A stretch of 64,000 nt of DNA from Ruegeria sp. PrR005 (lineage in GTDB: Bacteria; Pseudomonadota; Alphaproteobacteria; Rhodobacterales; Rhodobacteraceae), in contig NZ_JAAGOX010000022.1 of NCBI RefSeq assembly GCF_010500245.1, forward strand, positions 372,001-436,000, in the 5' to 3' direction. Under the pieces are notes generated by a model. The model was not told the origin of the DNA, ran no database searches, and saw only the letters and a list, made by a program, of their open reading frames with translations. The position numbers and the translations under genes are program-made. This document shows, piece after piece, positions 1-8,592 of this stretch (positions within the stretch are counted from its first letter, which is position 1; every line of letters begins with the position of its first letter).

Positions 1-881
1 GCCACGCAGACCCGTGCCCGCCCGTCGCGCATGGCTTGCAGCGCATGGCTGCGCTCGTCCTGACTCAACTCGCCTGACAGGCTGACCACCGCAAACCCAC
101 GGTTGGCAAACCGCGCGGTCAGACGGGCGACGGCGGCGCGGGTATTGGCAAACACGATCGCCGTGGGCGCATCGTGGAACCGCAGCAGGTTGATGATGGC
201 ATGTTCGGCGTCATGCGCCGCCACCTGTACCGCCTGATAGGCGATATCGGCGTGCTGGCTCTTGGCCGAAATCGTCGAAACGCGCACGGCCTCGCGCTGA
301 TAGGTCTTGGCCAGTTCCGCGATGGCGGGCGAAACGGTGGCCGAGAACATGAGCGTGCGGCGACCCTCGGGTGCCTCGCCCAGCATGAACTCCAGATCCT
401 CGCGAAAGCCGAGGTCGAGCATCTCGTCGGCCTCGTCCAGAACCACGGCGCGAATGTCGCTCAGGTCCAGCGTGCCGCGCTCGATATGGTCACGCAGGCG
501 GCCCGGCGTGCCGACAACGATATGCGCGCCGCGTTCCAGTGCGCGCCGTTCGGTGCGGGCATCCATGCCGCCGATACAGGTGGCCACGCTGGCGCCCGTG
601 CGGGCATAGAGCCAGATCAACTCGCGGCTGACCTGCATGGCCAGTTCGCGCGTCGGTGCCACGATCAGCGCCAGCGGCGCGGCAGGCGGGTCCAGGCGAA
701 GGGCCTCGCCCAGCAGTGTCGGCGCGATTGCCAGGCCAAAGGCCACGGTCTTGCCCGAACCGGTCTGCGCGGAAACAAGCAGGTCCGCTTCGGTCAGTTC
801 AGGAGCAGTGACGGCCTGTTGCACGTCGGTCAGCGTGTCAAAGCCGCGTTCGGCCAGGGCATCGAAAAGTGGGGAAGTCAT
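1..881 (-). CDS. DEAD-box RNA helicase (3' end cut by window edge)
   Basis: ATP-dependent RNA helicase of the DEAD-box family, which remodels structured RNA in ribosome assembly or mRNA decay. About 293 N-terminal residues are visible; the gene runs off the left edge, so the end of RecA domain 2 and any C-terminal RNA-binding tail cannot be judged. Read from ATG 881, the motifs appear in order: Q-motif glutamines at 21-22, Walker A AQTGSGKT at 38-45, PTRELA, GG, TPGR, the DEAD box, SAT, then VFANTR of domain 2. The ribosome-binding site is weak, so the start rests on the position of the Q motif. It is divergent from the SDR gene, with about 150 bases between them. The family is certain; the paralogue (DeaD, RhlE or DbpA type) is not. 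Confidence 0.93.
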   Translation of the reverse strand, partial: MTSPLFDALAERGFDTLTDVQQAVTAPELTEADLLVSAQTGSGKTVAFGLAIAPTLLGEALRLDPPAAPLALIVAPTRELAMQVSRELIWLYARTGASVATCIGGMDARTERRALERGAHIVVGTPGRLRDHIERGTLDLSDIRAVVLDEADEMLDLGFREDLEFMLGEAPEGRRTLMFSATVSPAIAELAKTYQREAVRVSTISAKSQHADIAYQAVQVAAHDAEHAIINLLRFHDAPTAIVFANTRAAVARLTARFANRGFAVVSLSGELSQDERSHALQAMRDGRARVCV

Positions 882-1030
882 CAGGGGAATGTCCAGCAGG
901 GCGCGGGACTCACCCGTCGCAAAGATAGCGCATATAGGGGAGGCAGACGTGTTTGTCCATGCCTTGCGCTCGGGAAGGATTGCGAAACGCAGGCCGCTTC
1001 TGTTTGCTGGCGGTCGGGAGGACAACAAAC

Positions 1031-1771
1031 ATGAAACTGGCAGGAAAGCGGGCCTTTGTCACCGGCGGCAGCCGCGGCATAGGGCGCGGTATCGTCGAGG
1101 CCCTGTGCGCCGAAGGCGCCGAGGTCAGCACCTGCGGGCGCGGAGGCAGGCCAGAGGATCTGCACGTCCATGTCCACTGGCACCAACTCGACGTCGCGGA
1201 TCCGGTGGCGGTCGAGGCGCTGGCCCGTTCCATCGGCGGCACCGATATCCTGATCAACAATGCGGGGGTGCAGGTTGAAAAAACGGTGGTCAGCAGTTCC
1301 GACGCCGATTGGGACGCCGTGATTGGCACCAACTGCCGGGGCGTGTTCAACATGTGTCGCGCCTTCATCCCTCGGATGGGGCCGGGCGGCAGCATCGTGA
1401 ACATCGGCTCTATCTCGGGGCAGTTCGCCGATCCCTCCATGGCTTTGTACAACGCCTCCAAGGCATTTGTGCATGGCCTCACGCGGTCCATCGCCGTCGA
1501 CCATGGCCCGGACATCCGGTGCAACGCGATCTGCCCCGGCTGGATCGAGACCGGCATGCTGGAAGCCGCGTTCGAGGCCTCCTCGGATCGGGCGACGGCA
1601 CGTCGCGATGCGCTGATGCGGCACGCGGCGCGGCGGTTTGGCCGGCCCGAGGACATCGCGGCCATGGCGGTCTGGCTCGCCTCGGATGACGCGTCCTTTG
1701 TCACCGGTCAGCTTTTCACGGTCGATGGCGGGTTGACGGCGGCCTCGCCGATCAACCCCGGGCTTTATTGA
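1031..1771 (+). CDS. Short-chain dehydrogenase/reductase
   Basis: NAD(P)-dependent oxidoreductase of the classical SDR family, 246 aa, a normal length. The cofactor motif TGGSRGIG is at residues 11-18, NNAG at 76-79, a catalytic serine lies in the GSISG stretch near 127, and Tyr140/Lys144 form the YxxxK pair. The C-terminal SFVTGQLFTVDGG stretch is the usual SDR tail. The start at ATG 1031 is chosen because GGGAGG lies just upstream; an in-frame start 26 codons earlier has no such support and lacks family similarity. The last 7 bases overlap the end of the convergent ornithine-cyclodeaminase-like gene. The substrate cannot be read from the sequence. Confidence 0.93.
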   Translation: MKLAGKRAFVTGGSRGIGRGIVEALCAEGAEVSTCGRGGRPEDLHVHVHWHQLDVADPVAVEALARSIGGTDILINNAGVQVEKTVVSSSDADWDAVIGTNCRGVFNMCRAFIPRMGPGGSIVNIGSISGQFADPSMALYNASKAFVHGLTRSIAVDHGPDIRCNAICPGWIETGMLEAAFEASSDRATARRDALMRHAARRFGRPEDIAAMAVWLASDDASFVTGQLFTVDGGLTAASPINPGLY

Positions 1772-2712
1772 ACCGCGCGCCAGACGTGATCCGCGCAGGC
1801 GAGATCCTGCGCCGCGATCCCGAGCGAGCGGTAAAGGGTGATCGCGTCGGCGCTGCTGCGCCCCGTCACGCCGCCGGCCAGAACCTCACCGATCTCTCCG
1901 CGCACATGATCCTTGGTCATCGCACCGCTTTCCAGCGCCGAGATGATCTCACGCGCCTGAGCAAAGGCAGAGGGGCGGTAATCGGTGTAAAGCTCGGATT
2001 TCAGCAGCAGCGCCTCGTCGATCTCCTGCATCGACGGGATCGAGGCGCCGACCGCGTTCACATGGGTGCCAGGGGTGATCCAGTCGCCGTGCAGAACCAC
2101 CGAAGGCGAGGAGGTCAGCGTGCAGACGATATCGGCCCCATCGGCTGCATGTGCCGCATCCGGCGCGGCGGCAAAGGCGATATCGGGGTATTGCTCCGAC
2201 ATCCGGTCTACGAAATCGGCGGCGCGGCCGGGCGTGCGCCCGGCGATTCTGATTTCGGAAATCTCGCGCACCAGTGTCAACGCGGCGATATGGCTTTCAG
2301 CCTGTTCGCCCGTGCCAATCAACGCCAGCACCCGCGCGTCAGACCGCGCCAGCGCCCGTGTCGCCACGGCCGTGGCGGCGGCGGTGCGGATCGCGGTGAT
2401 CGCATCGGCATCCATCGACACGCTGGGTCGCCCGGTTTCCGGGTCGAACAGCAGCACCGTGCCGATATGTGAACTGAGCCCCTTGGCGGGATTGCCGGGA
2501 AAGAGGCTCAGCACCTTGATGCCATAGACCGTCGGGTCGCTCAGCGCGCCGGGCATCACGCCCAGCCGGTTGGTTCCGTCGATATCCATCACCGTGCGCA
2601 GCGGCAGGTTGGCCTTTCCCTGCGAGACCCGGACCATGGTTCCGGCGACGATCCTGATGGCGTCTTGCATGGAAAGGTGGCGGCGGACGTCTTCGGCACT
2701 CAGCACTTTCAT
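1765..2712 (-). CDS. Ornithine cyclodeaminase / mu-crystallin family protein
   Basis: NAD(P)-binding enzyme of the ornithine cyclodeaminase/mu-crystallin family, 315 aa. Members include ornithine cyclodeaminase, alanine dehydrogenase and ketimine reductases, and specificity cannot be assigned safely from sequence. Visible are the substrate-side Arg40 and Lys66 regions, a Rossmann motif GTGEQA at 133-138, and the conserved DADAITAIRTAAATA stretch before it. Its start overlaps the stop of the alpha/beta hydrolase gene by 4 bases (ATGA), so it is translationally coupled as the third gene of a pepT-hydrolase-OCD operon. That context suggests amino-acid or dipeptide-derived substrates, which is inference. 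A second family member lies at 10183-11097. Confidence 0.9.
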   Translation of the reverse strand: MKVLSAEDVRRHLSMQDAIRIVAGTMVRVSQGKANLPLRTVMDIDGTNRLGVMPGALSDPTVYGIKVLSLFPGNPAKGLSSHIGTVLLFDPETGRPSVSMDADAITAIRTAAATAVATRALARSDARVLALIGTGEQAESHIAALTLVREISEIRIAGRTPGRAADFVDRMSEQYPDIAFAAAPDAAHAADGADIVCTLTSSPSVVLHGDWITPGTHVNAVGASIPSMQEIDEALLLKSELYTDYRPSAFAQAREIISALESGAMTKDHVRGEIGEVLAGGVTGRSSADAITLYRSLGIAAQDLACADHVWRAVQ

Positions 2713-3566
2713 AGCAGACTTTCCTCGTTGGCAGGCCAGATCGCTTGATCCGTCGGCAGACCCAGAACCTCGCGCAAGAGTGCGGTATAGGCGCCGGGAC
2801 GGGTGACATAGGGAAAATGGCTGGCAGCCCGGAACCTGTAGGCGCGGATGGGGTTCAGCGCGGAGCGCAGGCTCTCTCGCATCGGTGGCATGATCAGATG
2901 GTCGTCATCGCTTTGAACCGTAAAGATGCGGTCGCGGGGCAGGCTCTGTGCAGGCAACTCCGGCGCGGTTTTCAGGGCCTGCAACCGGGCGCGCAATTCG
3001 TTTTCAGGTATGCGTCCGCGCACCTCTTGCAGCAAGAGCGGCGCCAGATCGCAATAGGCGTGGCCGGGAGTTTGCCAACCCGCCAGCCCCGCCTCGAACC
3101 CGGCGCGCAATTCGCCGATCGGCGTGGCTGCGAGGTCCAGCGCATAGGGTGGCACCCGGTCGATGCCCCGGGCCGAGGCCAGCGTGTTGGCCGCTACCAG
3201 CCCGCCGCTCAGCGCCGGTTCCGTGGCGGTCAGATACTGTGCCAGATAGCCGCCCAGCGACGAGCCAAGCACGGTCGCGCCCCGCATTCCGGCATCCGCG
3301 ATCATTTGCGACAGATCCGCCGCCCAATCGCCGATCCCGCCCGACGCCGGATAGCTGACCGCGAGGATGCGCGCCTCACCCGACAGGGCCGTGATCTGTT
3401 GCCAGAATATGTCGGCCCGGCCCAGCGTGCCGGGGATCAGCACCAGCGCGGGGCCGCTCTGTCCCGTCCGGATCACTCCCCAGTCGCGGCCATTCACGAC
3501 ATTGCGGGTTTCCGAGTGCAGGGCCGCAAACTTGTCGCGTTCGGCTATCAGGTCTCGCTCGCCCAA
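2709..3566 (-). CDS. Alpha/beta hydrolase
   Basis: Cytoplasmic alpha/beta-hydrolase-fold protein of 285 aa with no signal peptide. The oxyanion region LIPGTLGR is near residue 43, the nucleophile elbow GSSLGG places the serine at 103, and a candidate catalytic His lies in the AASHFPY segment near the C-terminus. The acid residue is probably in the QSDDDHL stretch. It starts 3 bases after the pepT stop and overlaps the next gene by 4 bases, so the three genes form one transcript. The substrate is unknown; esterase, amidase or proline-iminopeptidase-like activities are all possible. Another hydrolase next to an ornithine-cyclodeaminase-like gene occurs at 11094-12014. Confidence 0.85.
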   Translation of the reverse strand: MGERDLIAERDKFAALHSETRNVVNGRDWGVIRTGQSGPALVLIPGTLGRADIFWQQITALSGEARILAVSYPASGGIGDWAADLSQMIADAGMRGATVLGSSLGGYLAQYLTATEPALSGGLVAANTLASARGIDRVPPYALDLAATPIGELRAGFEAGLAGWQTPGHAYCDLAPLLLQEVRGRIPENELRARLQALKTAPELPAQSLPRDRIFTVQSDDDHLIMPPMRESLRSALNPIRAYRFRAASHFPYVTRPGAYTALLREVLGLPTDQAIWPANEESLL

Positions 3567-3569
3567 GCC

Positions 3570-4808
3570 TCAGCCCTTTGCCGCCATCTGCGCCAGAGTC
3601 AGGCAGGTGCGTGTGGCGGTTGCCATGTCCTGTACCGAAATCCATTCCAGCGGGCCGTGGATGCATTGCATACCGGTAAAGATATTGGGCGTCGGCACCC
3701 CCATTTCCGTCAGGCGGGATCCATCGGTGCCACCGCGGATCGGAACCGAGATCGGCTCTATCCCCTCGGCCTTGGCCGCCGCGCGGGCCAGGTCGACGGG
3801 TGTCATGTCCTTTTCCAGCCAATAGCGCATGTTACGGTATTGCGGATAGATCTCGCACTTGATCGCCGCGCGCGGCTCGCCCGCCTGCACGGCGGCGCAG
3901 ACCTGGCGCAGCAACTCTCCCTTGGCGGCCAGACCATCGCGTTCGAAATCGCGCAGGATGAACTTGATCACCATCTCGGATGATCCGCCGTCCATGTCTG
4001 TGGCGTGGATGAATCCGTCCCGGTCGGCGGTGGTTTCGGGGGTCATCGTCGCCTGGGGCAGGGTTTGTACAATCTTCGAGGCAAGGTGGATGGCGTTGAC
4101 CATCTTCTCCTTGGCCCAGCCCGGATGGATCGACACTCCCGTCACCGTCACCACCGCGCGGTCCGCCGAAAAGCTCTCGTATTCGATCTCTCCCACTTGG
4201 CCCCCATCCAGCGTATAGGCGAAATCGGCGCGCAGATCCTTGGGCAGACGCTCGTTCACGCCATGCCCGATCTCTTCGTCGGGGGTAAAGGCCACGCGGA
4301 TCGGACCGCGCGCGATATCGGGGCTGTTCAGCAGGTGCCGCGCCATGGTCATGATGATAGCCACGCCCGCCTTGTCATCGGCGCCCAGCAGCGTGGTGCC
4401 CGAGGCGGTGATTAGGTCGTGACCGATCTTGTCCGCCAGATAGGGGTGCTCGGCGGGCGACAACACCAGCGCGGGATCGTCGGGAAAGGTGATGTCGCCG
4501 CCATTGTACCCCTTTATCACGCGCGGCTTGACTCCACTGGCGTTGAATTGCGGCGCGGTGTCGACATGGGCCAGAAAGCCAACGGTCGGCCCCGGTACGG
4601 TGCCCGGAATGGTGGCCAACACGACGCCGTAGTCGGTCAGTTCCACATCCTGTGCGCCCATCTCGACCAGTTCGTCGCGCAATAGATTCAGCATGTCGAA
4701 CTGGCAAGCGGTGCTGGGCGAGGTGGGCACGCTCTCGTCGCTCTGGCTGTCGATGGCGGCATAGCGCACGAGACGGTCCTGAAGTTCCTGGTCGAATGGG
4801 TTTTGCAT
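3570..4808 (-). CDS. pepT: Peptidase T (tripeptide aminopeptidase)
   Basis: Zinc aminopeptidase of family M20B that removes N-terminal residues from tripeptides in the cytoplasm, 412 aa, as usual for PepT. The metal-site motifs LAHVDTAP, GADDKAGVA and TPDEEIG are all present in order, and the C-terminal half carries the IRGGTDGSRL segment typical of PepT. The start at 4808 is decided by an excellent ribosome-binding site (AGGAGGTGA seven bases upstream); a longer in-frame reading from 4916 lacks one. First gene of an operon with the hydrolase (3-base gap) and the ornithine-cyclodeaminase-like gene. Divergent from fghA across 170 bases. Confidence 0.95.
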   Translation of the reverse strand: MQNPFDQELQDRLVRYAAIDSQSDESVPTSPSTACQFDMLNLLRDELVEMGAQDVELTDYGVVLATIPGTVPGPTVGFLAHVDTAPQFNASGVKPRVIKGYNGGDITFPDDPALVLSPAEHPYLADKIGHDLITASGTTLLGADDKAGVAIIMTMARHLLNSPDIARGPIRVAFTPDEEIGHGVNERLPKDLRADFAYTLDGGQVGEIEYESFSADRAVVTVTGVSIHPGWAKEKMVNAIHLASKIVQTLPQATMTPETTADRDGFIHATDMDGGSSEMVIKFILRDFERDGLAAKGELLRQVCAAVQAGEPRAAIKCEIYPQYRNMRYWLEKDMTPVDLARAAAKAEGIEPISVPIRGGTDGSRLTEMGVPTPNIFTGMQCIHGPLEWISVQDMATATRTCLTLAQMAAKG

Positions 4809-4978
4809 GTCACCTCCTGCGGTTGCCGCGATCAAAGAGGTGGGGCCGGGACAAGTCAAGCGGGCCGCTGCGCCACCGCCGAGTGCCGCAAAAAGACGGG
4901 GCGGACCGGCCAGCATGCTTTACCTCTGGGCCCCAGACCGCTAGCCATTGCGGGAAATCAGAGGGAAAGGACCGTGCC

Positions 4979-5815
4979 ATGATCGAAACCGTCTCGGAAA
5001 ACGCCTGTTTCGGGGGAGTTCAGGGGGTCTATCGCCATGCCTCCGCAGTCACCGGTTGCGACATGACCTTTGGCTTGTTCCTGCCGGCCGAGGCCAAGGA
5101 CGGTCCGGTGCCGGTGCTGTGGTATCTGTCGGGCCTGACCTGCACCCATGAAAACGCCATGGTCAAGGCAGGTGCCCAGGGTTGGGCCGCCGAACAGGGA
5201 ATTGCCCTTGTGTTTCCAGATACTTCGCCTCGGGGTGAGGGCGTGGCCGACCACCCCGATTACGATCTGGGTCAGGGTGCGGGCTTCTATGTGAACGCCA
5301 CCCAGGAACCCTGGGCGCCGCATTTCCGCATGTGGGATTACGTGGCCGATGAACTGCCTACGCTGCTGGCCGAACATTTCGCAATCGACCCCGAGCGGCA
5401 GGCGATCACCGGTCATTCCATGGGCGGGCATGGCGCGCTGACGCTCGCGATGAACCTGCCGGGGCGCTATCGCTCGGTCTCGGCATTCGCGCCGATTTCG
5501 AATCCGACGGGCAGCGATTGGGGCCGCAAGCAGCTGACCGCCTATCTGGGCACGGACGAGGCGGCCTGGGCCAAACATGACGCATCGCTGATGATGAAAC
5601 AGGCAGGGTTCGATGGGCCGATCCTGATCGACACCGGCACCAGCGATCAGTTCATCGACCTCTTGCGTCCCGAGGCGCTGGCCGCCGCCATCGCCGAACG
5701 TCGTCAGCAGGCGACGGTGCGGCTGCAACCGGGGTATGACCATTCCTATTTCTTCGTCTCCAGCTTCATGGAGGACCATGTCTCGTTCCATGCCGATGCG
5801 CTTTATCGGGATTGA
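4979..5815 (+). CDS. fghA: S-formylglutathione hydrolase
   Basis: Hydrolyses S-formylglutathione to formate and glutathione, the last step of glutathione-dependent formaldehyde oxidation. 278 aa, full length. The esterase-D signature is clear: LSGLTCTHEN near residue 50, the nucleophile Ser147 in GHSMGGHGA, an Asp in the TSDQFID segment and the catalytic His in DHSYFF near the C-terminus. ATG 4979 is preceded by GAGGGAAAGGA. The partner formaldehyde dehydrogenase (adhI/flhA) is not in the window, but a GFA-family gene is 2 kb downstream. sthA follows after 3 bases and is probably co-transcribed. A 13-base palindrome TCTGGGCCCCAGA at 4925-4937 in the promoter region is a possible operator. Confidence 0.95.
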   Translation: MIETVSENACFGGVQGVYRHASAVTGCDMTFGLFLPAEAKDGPVPVLWYLSGLTCTHENAMVKAGAQGWAAEQGIALVFPDTSPRGEGVADHPDYDLGQGAGFYVNATQEPWAPHFRMWDYVADELPTLLAEHFAIDPERQAITGHSMGGHGALTLAMNLPGRYRSVSAFAPISNPTGSDWGRKQLTAYLGTDEAAWAKHDASLMMKQAGFDGPILIDTGTSDQFIDLLRPEALAAAIAERRQQATVRLQPGYDHSYFFVSSFMEDHVSFHADALYRD

Positions 5816-5818
5816 GCC

Positions 5819-7270
5819 ATGAACGGCCACGACTATGACCTGATCATCATCGGGTCCGGCCCCTCGGGCCGGGCCGCAGCGATCCAGGCAGGCAAGCTGA
5901 AACGCCGGGTGCTGGTGATCGACCGCAAGGACCGGCTGGGCGGTGTCTCGGTTCATACCGGCACGATCCCGTCCAAGACGCTGCGCGAAACGGTGCTGAA
6001 CCTGTCGGGCTGGCGCGAGCGCAGCTTTTATGGCCTGTCCTACCGGGTCAAGGACCGGATCAGCGCCGAGGACCTCAAGGCGCGGTTGCACATGACGCTC
6101 GATTACGAGGTCGATGTGCTGGAACACCAGTTCAACCGCAACCATGTGGACACGCTGAACGGGCTGGCGCGCTTTGTCGGCCCGCACGAGATCGAGGTCG
6201 CGACCGAGGCCGGGGACACCACCCGCCTGACCGCGTCCAAGTTTCTGGTCGCCACCGGAACCAAGACCTATCGCCCTGATTATGTTCCATTTAATGGGCG
6301 CACCGTGGTCGATGGCGACGAGTTTCTGGAGATGGCCGAGATCCCCCGTTCGCTGGCCGTGATCGGGGCCGGGGTGATCGGGGTGGAGTATGCCACCATG
6401 TTCTCGGCGCTGGATGTGCGGGTGACGCTGATCGAACCGCGCGAGACGTTTCTGGACTTTATCGACCGCACCCTGATTCAGGATTTCACCCATCAGATCA
6501 GGGAAAATGGCGTCGATCTTCGGCTGGGCTCGGCGGTAGAAAAGATCGAGGATGCAGGCGATCATGTCGAGATCAGCCTGGCCAACGGGCGCCATGTGCG
6601 GGCCGAAATGCTGCTGTTTGCCGCCGGGCGGATGGGCGCGACCTCGGCGCTGAACCTCGACGCGGTGGGGCTGAAGACTGACCACCGCAACCGGATCACG
6701 GTGGAGCGCAAGACCTATCAGACCGCCGTGCCGCATATCTATGCAACTGGCGATGTGATCGGGCATCCGTCGCTGGCCTCGACCTCTTTGCAGCAGGGAC
6801 GGGTGGCGGCGTGCCATGCGCTGGAGACCCCGACACTGCCGGAAAGCCCTTGGTATCCTTACGGAATCTACTCGGTCCCCGAGATGTCCACCTGTGGCAT
6901 GTCCGAGGAGGAATTGCAGGAGCGCGGCATTCCCTATGAGGTGGGCGTGGCGCGGTTCCGCGAGACCTCGCGCGGGCATATCATGGGGCTGGAACATGGC
7001 ATGCTGAAGATGCTCTTGTCCTTGAAAACAAGGCGGGTTCTGGGGGTGCAGATCGTCGGCGAAGGAGCCACCGAACTGATCCATATCGGGCAGGCTGTGA
7101 TGAACCTGAAAGGCACGGTGGATTACTTCGTCCAGAACACGTTCAACTATCCGACGCTGGCCGAAGCCTACAAGATCGCGGGGCTGGATGCGTTCAACCG
7201 GATGCCGATCCCCAAGGAGTTCAAGGTGCGCCGCAAGGAGGGCACGCAACCGGAAAACCCGGAGAATTGA
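5819..7270 (+). CDS. sthA: Soluble (Si-specific) NAD(P)+ transhydrogenase
   Basis: FAD enzyme that exchanges reducing equivalents between NADPH and NAD+ in the cytoplasm, 483 aa. The N-terminal FAD motif is GSGPSG (12-17), followed by the HTGTIPSKT segment where lipoamide-dehydrogenase relatives carry the redox-active disulfide. Here the cysteines are absent, which is diagnostic for SthA. The NAD(P) motif [13 protein letters not shown] and the C-terminal dimerisation domain are complete. It begins 3 bases after fghA; pairing with a formaldehyde-oxidation gene makes sense because that pathway yields NADH. Its stop codon lies in the first copy of a 17-base direct repeat whose second copy carries the start of the next gene. 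Confidence 0.95.
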   Translation: MNGHDYDLIIIGSGPSGRAAAIQAGKLKRRVLVIDRKDRLGGVSVHTGTIPSKTLRETVLNLSGWRERSFYGLSYRVKDRISAEDLKARLHMTLDYEVDVLEHQFNRNHVDTLNGLARFVGPHEIEVATEAGDTTRLTASKFLVATGTKTYRPDYVPFNGRTVVDGDEFLEMAEIPRSLAVIGAGVIGVEYATMFSALDVRVTLIEPRETFLDFIDRTLIQDFTHQIRENGVDLRLGSAVEKIEDAGDHVEISLANGRHVRAEMLLFAAGRMGATSALNLDAVGLKTDHRNRITVERKTYQTAVPHIYATGDVIGHPSLASTSLQQGRVAACHALETPTLPESPWYPYGIYSVPEMSTCGMSEEELQERGIPYEVGVARFRETSRGHIMGLEHGMLKMLLSLKTRRVLGVQIVGEGATELIHIGQAVMNLKGTVDYFVQNTFNYPTLAEAYKIAGLDAFNRMPIPKEFKVRRKEGTQPENPEN

Positions 7271-7313
7271 CCGTTTTGTACCTGTCCCGGAGGGTCAATT
7301 GACCGTTTTGTAC
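7265..7313. repeat. 17-base direct repeat at the sthA stop / UPF0178 start
   Basis: AATTGACCGTTTTGTAC occurs twice, at 7265-7281 and 7297-7313, a 32-base period. The first copy contains the sthA stop (TGA 7268-7270); the second contains the TTG start of the following gene. A GGAGG ribosome-binding site lies between the copies. It looks like a local duplication of the start of the downstream gene. Confidence 0.9.
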
Positions 7314-7775
7314 ATCGACGCCGACGCCTGTCCGGTGAAATCCGAGGCCGAGCGGGTCGCCACCCGGCACCGGCTGCGCATGGTCGTGGTGTCGAACGGG
7401 GGCTTGCGCCCCTCGGCCAATCCGCTGGTCGAGACGGTGGTGGTGTCCGAGGGGCCGGACGTGGCCGACATGTGGATCGCCGAGCGGGCGGGGGTGGGGG
7501 ACGTAGTGGTCACCGCCGATATCCCGCTGGCGGCGAAATGCGTGGCGGCGGGGGCGCGGGTGTTGCGGCACAGCGGCGAGGCATTCACCCCGGCCAATAT
7601 CGGCCAGCAGTTGGCCATGCGCGACCTGATGGCCGATCTGCGCGCGGCCAACCCGCTGGGTATGGCGGGCGGCGGCAAGCCGTTTTCCAAGGCCGACCGC
7701 TCGCGGTTTCTGGATGCGCTGGAGCGCGAGATCCGTGCGGCGCTGCGGGACGGGCAATCGCGCCCGACGCCCTGA
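7299..7775 (+). CDS. UPF0178 (YaiI/YqxD) family protein
   Basis: Conserved cytoplasmic protein of the UPF0178 family, 158 aa; no established reaction. The family hallmark [10 protein letters not shown] is at the N-terminus, where acidic residues resemble a PIN-like nuclease metal site, and the C-terminal [19 protein letters not shown] stretch is also typical. The start is TTG 7299, chosen because it puts the conserved [13 protein letters not shown] at residue 2 and has GGAGG five bases upstream; earlier in-frame starts lie inside sthA and add unrelated residues. It sits 28 bases after sthA, probably in the same transcript. Confidence 0.88.
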   Translation: MTVLYIDADACPVKSEAERVATRHRLRMVVVSNGGLRPSANPLVETVVVSEGPDVADMWIAERAGVGDVVVTADIPLAAKCVAAGARVLRHSGEAFTPANIGQQLAMRDLMADLRAANPLGMAGGGKPFSKADRSRFLDALEREIRAALRDGQSRPTP

Positions 7776-7901
7776 GGGATGCGCGTGCCGCGCCCGCAAA
7801 GCGGCGGTTGGCACGAATTGCCCCGCGCTGGAAACCGTGGTCCGTGCTAGGCTGCGGGTATCCTGCGACGCGTGTCGCGGACCCTTTGGGAGGGGCGGAA
7901 C

Positions 7902-8366
7902 ATGGAACACCAAGCCACACATGTGACGGGCGGCTGCCTGTGCGGCAGGATCAGGTACGAGGCGGAGGTTTTCCTGCACAACGGGTATATCTGCCATTGC
8001 ACGATCTGCCAGCGCAGTACCGGCCAGCCCGCCGAGATCACGGTGCTGATCAAGGCGGGCACGTTGCATTATGTTGGCGAGGAACCTCGCTATTACGTGT
8101 CCTCGGGTGACGGCAAGCGCGGTTTTTGCGCTGAATGCGGGTCGCGCATCGTCTGGCAGGCGTTGCGGGCCGAGGATGACTGGTTGACGAATGTCACGGT
8201 GGGCAGTCTGGACCGCCCCGCCCAGGCCAGGATGACGCGGCATATCTATGCCGATACGCAACTGCCCTGGTACCATGTCTGCGAAGAGCTGCCGAAACTG
8301 ACCGGGCAGGATGCCGACGCGCTGATCGAGATGCTGCGACAGGAGCATCGCCCGGACCGGGCCTGA
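7902..8366 (+). CDS. GFA family protein (CENP-V/GFA-like zinc protein)
   Basis: Small zinc-binding protein of the GFA (glutathione-dependent formaldehyde-activating) family, 154 aa. The cysteine clusters GGCLCG (11-16), CHCTIC and FCAECGS provide the two zinc sites. The founding member was described as accelerating S-hydroxymethylglutathione formation, but most paralogues are uncharacterised, so the link to the nearby fghA is only suggestive. ATG 7902 follows GGGAGGGG; a start ten codons earlier lacks a ribosome-binding site. It is followed by about 226 bases without a gene that contain one copy of the interspersed repeat. Confidence 0.9.
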   Translation: MEHQATHVTGGCLCGRIRYEAEVFLHNGYICHCTICQRSTGQPAEITVLIKAGTLHYVGEEPRYYVSSGDGKRGFCAECGSRIVWQALRAEDDWLTNVTVGSLDRPAQARMTRHIYADTQLPWYHVCEELPKLTGQDADALIEMLRQEHRPDRA

Positions 8367-8478
8367 CCCGAAAAGGAGGGCAAGGCTTCGCCTCGCGGTC
8401 CTGAGTGAGTGCCCGGACATGAAGGGGTTACGGGGCCGTACCTGCCCTGTGTTCATCTTGTTGTGATGGTCCGCTTTT

Positions 8479-8502
8479 GAGTATTTCTGACCGGAAAGAA
8501 GC
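8479..8502 (+). repeat. Interspersed repeat, copy 1
   Basis: GAGTATTTCTGACCGGAAAGAAGC, in the 226-base gap after the GFA gene. It matches the cores at 18037-18059 and, on the other strand, 42861-42884. This copy has the core without the GGGGGC/GCCCCC hairpin seen beside the other two. I see nothing else definable in this gap. Confidence 0.75.
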
Positions 8503-8592
8503 GGGTCGGGTTCAGCCCGCCGGTTCGGTTCCGCGCTTGCCCCTGCCGGTCATTTCGGACAGGGATTGGCGGGCAGGCAAGGGAGCGGGCGG

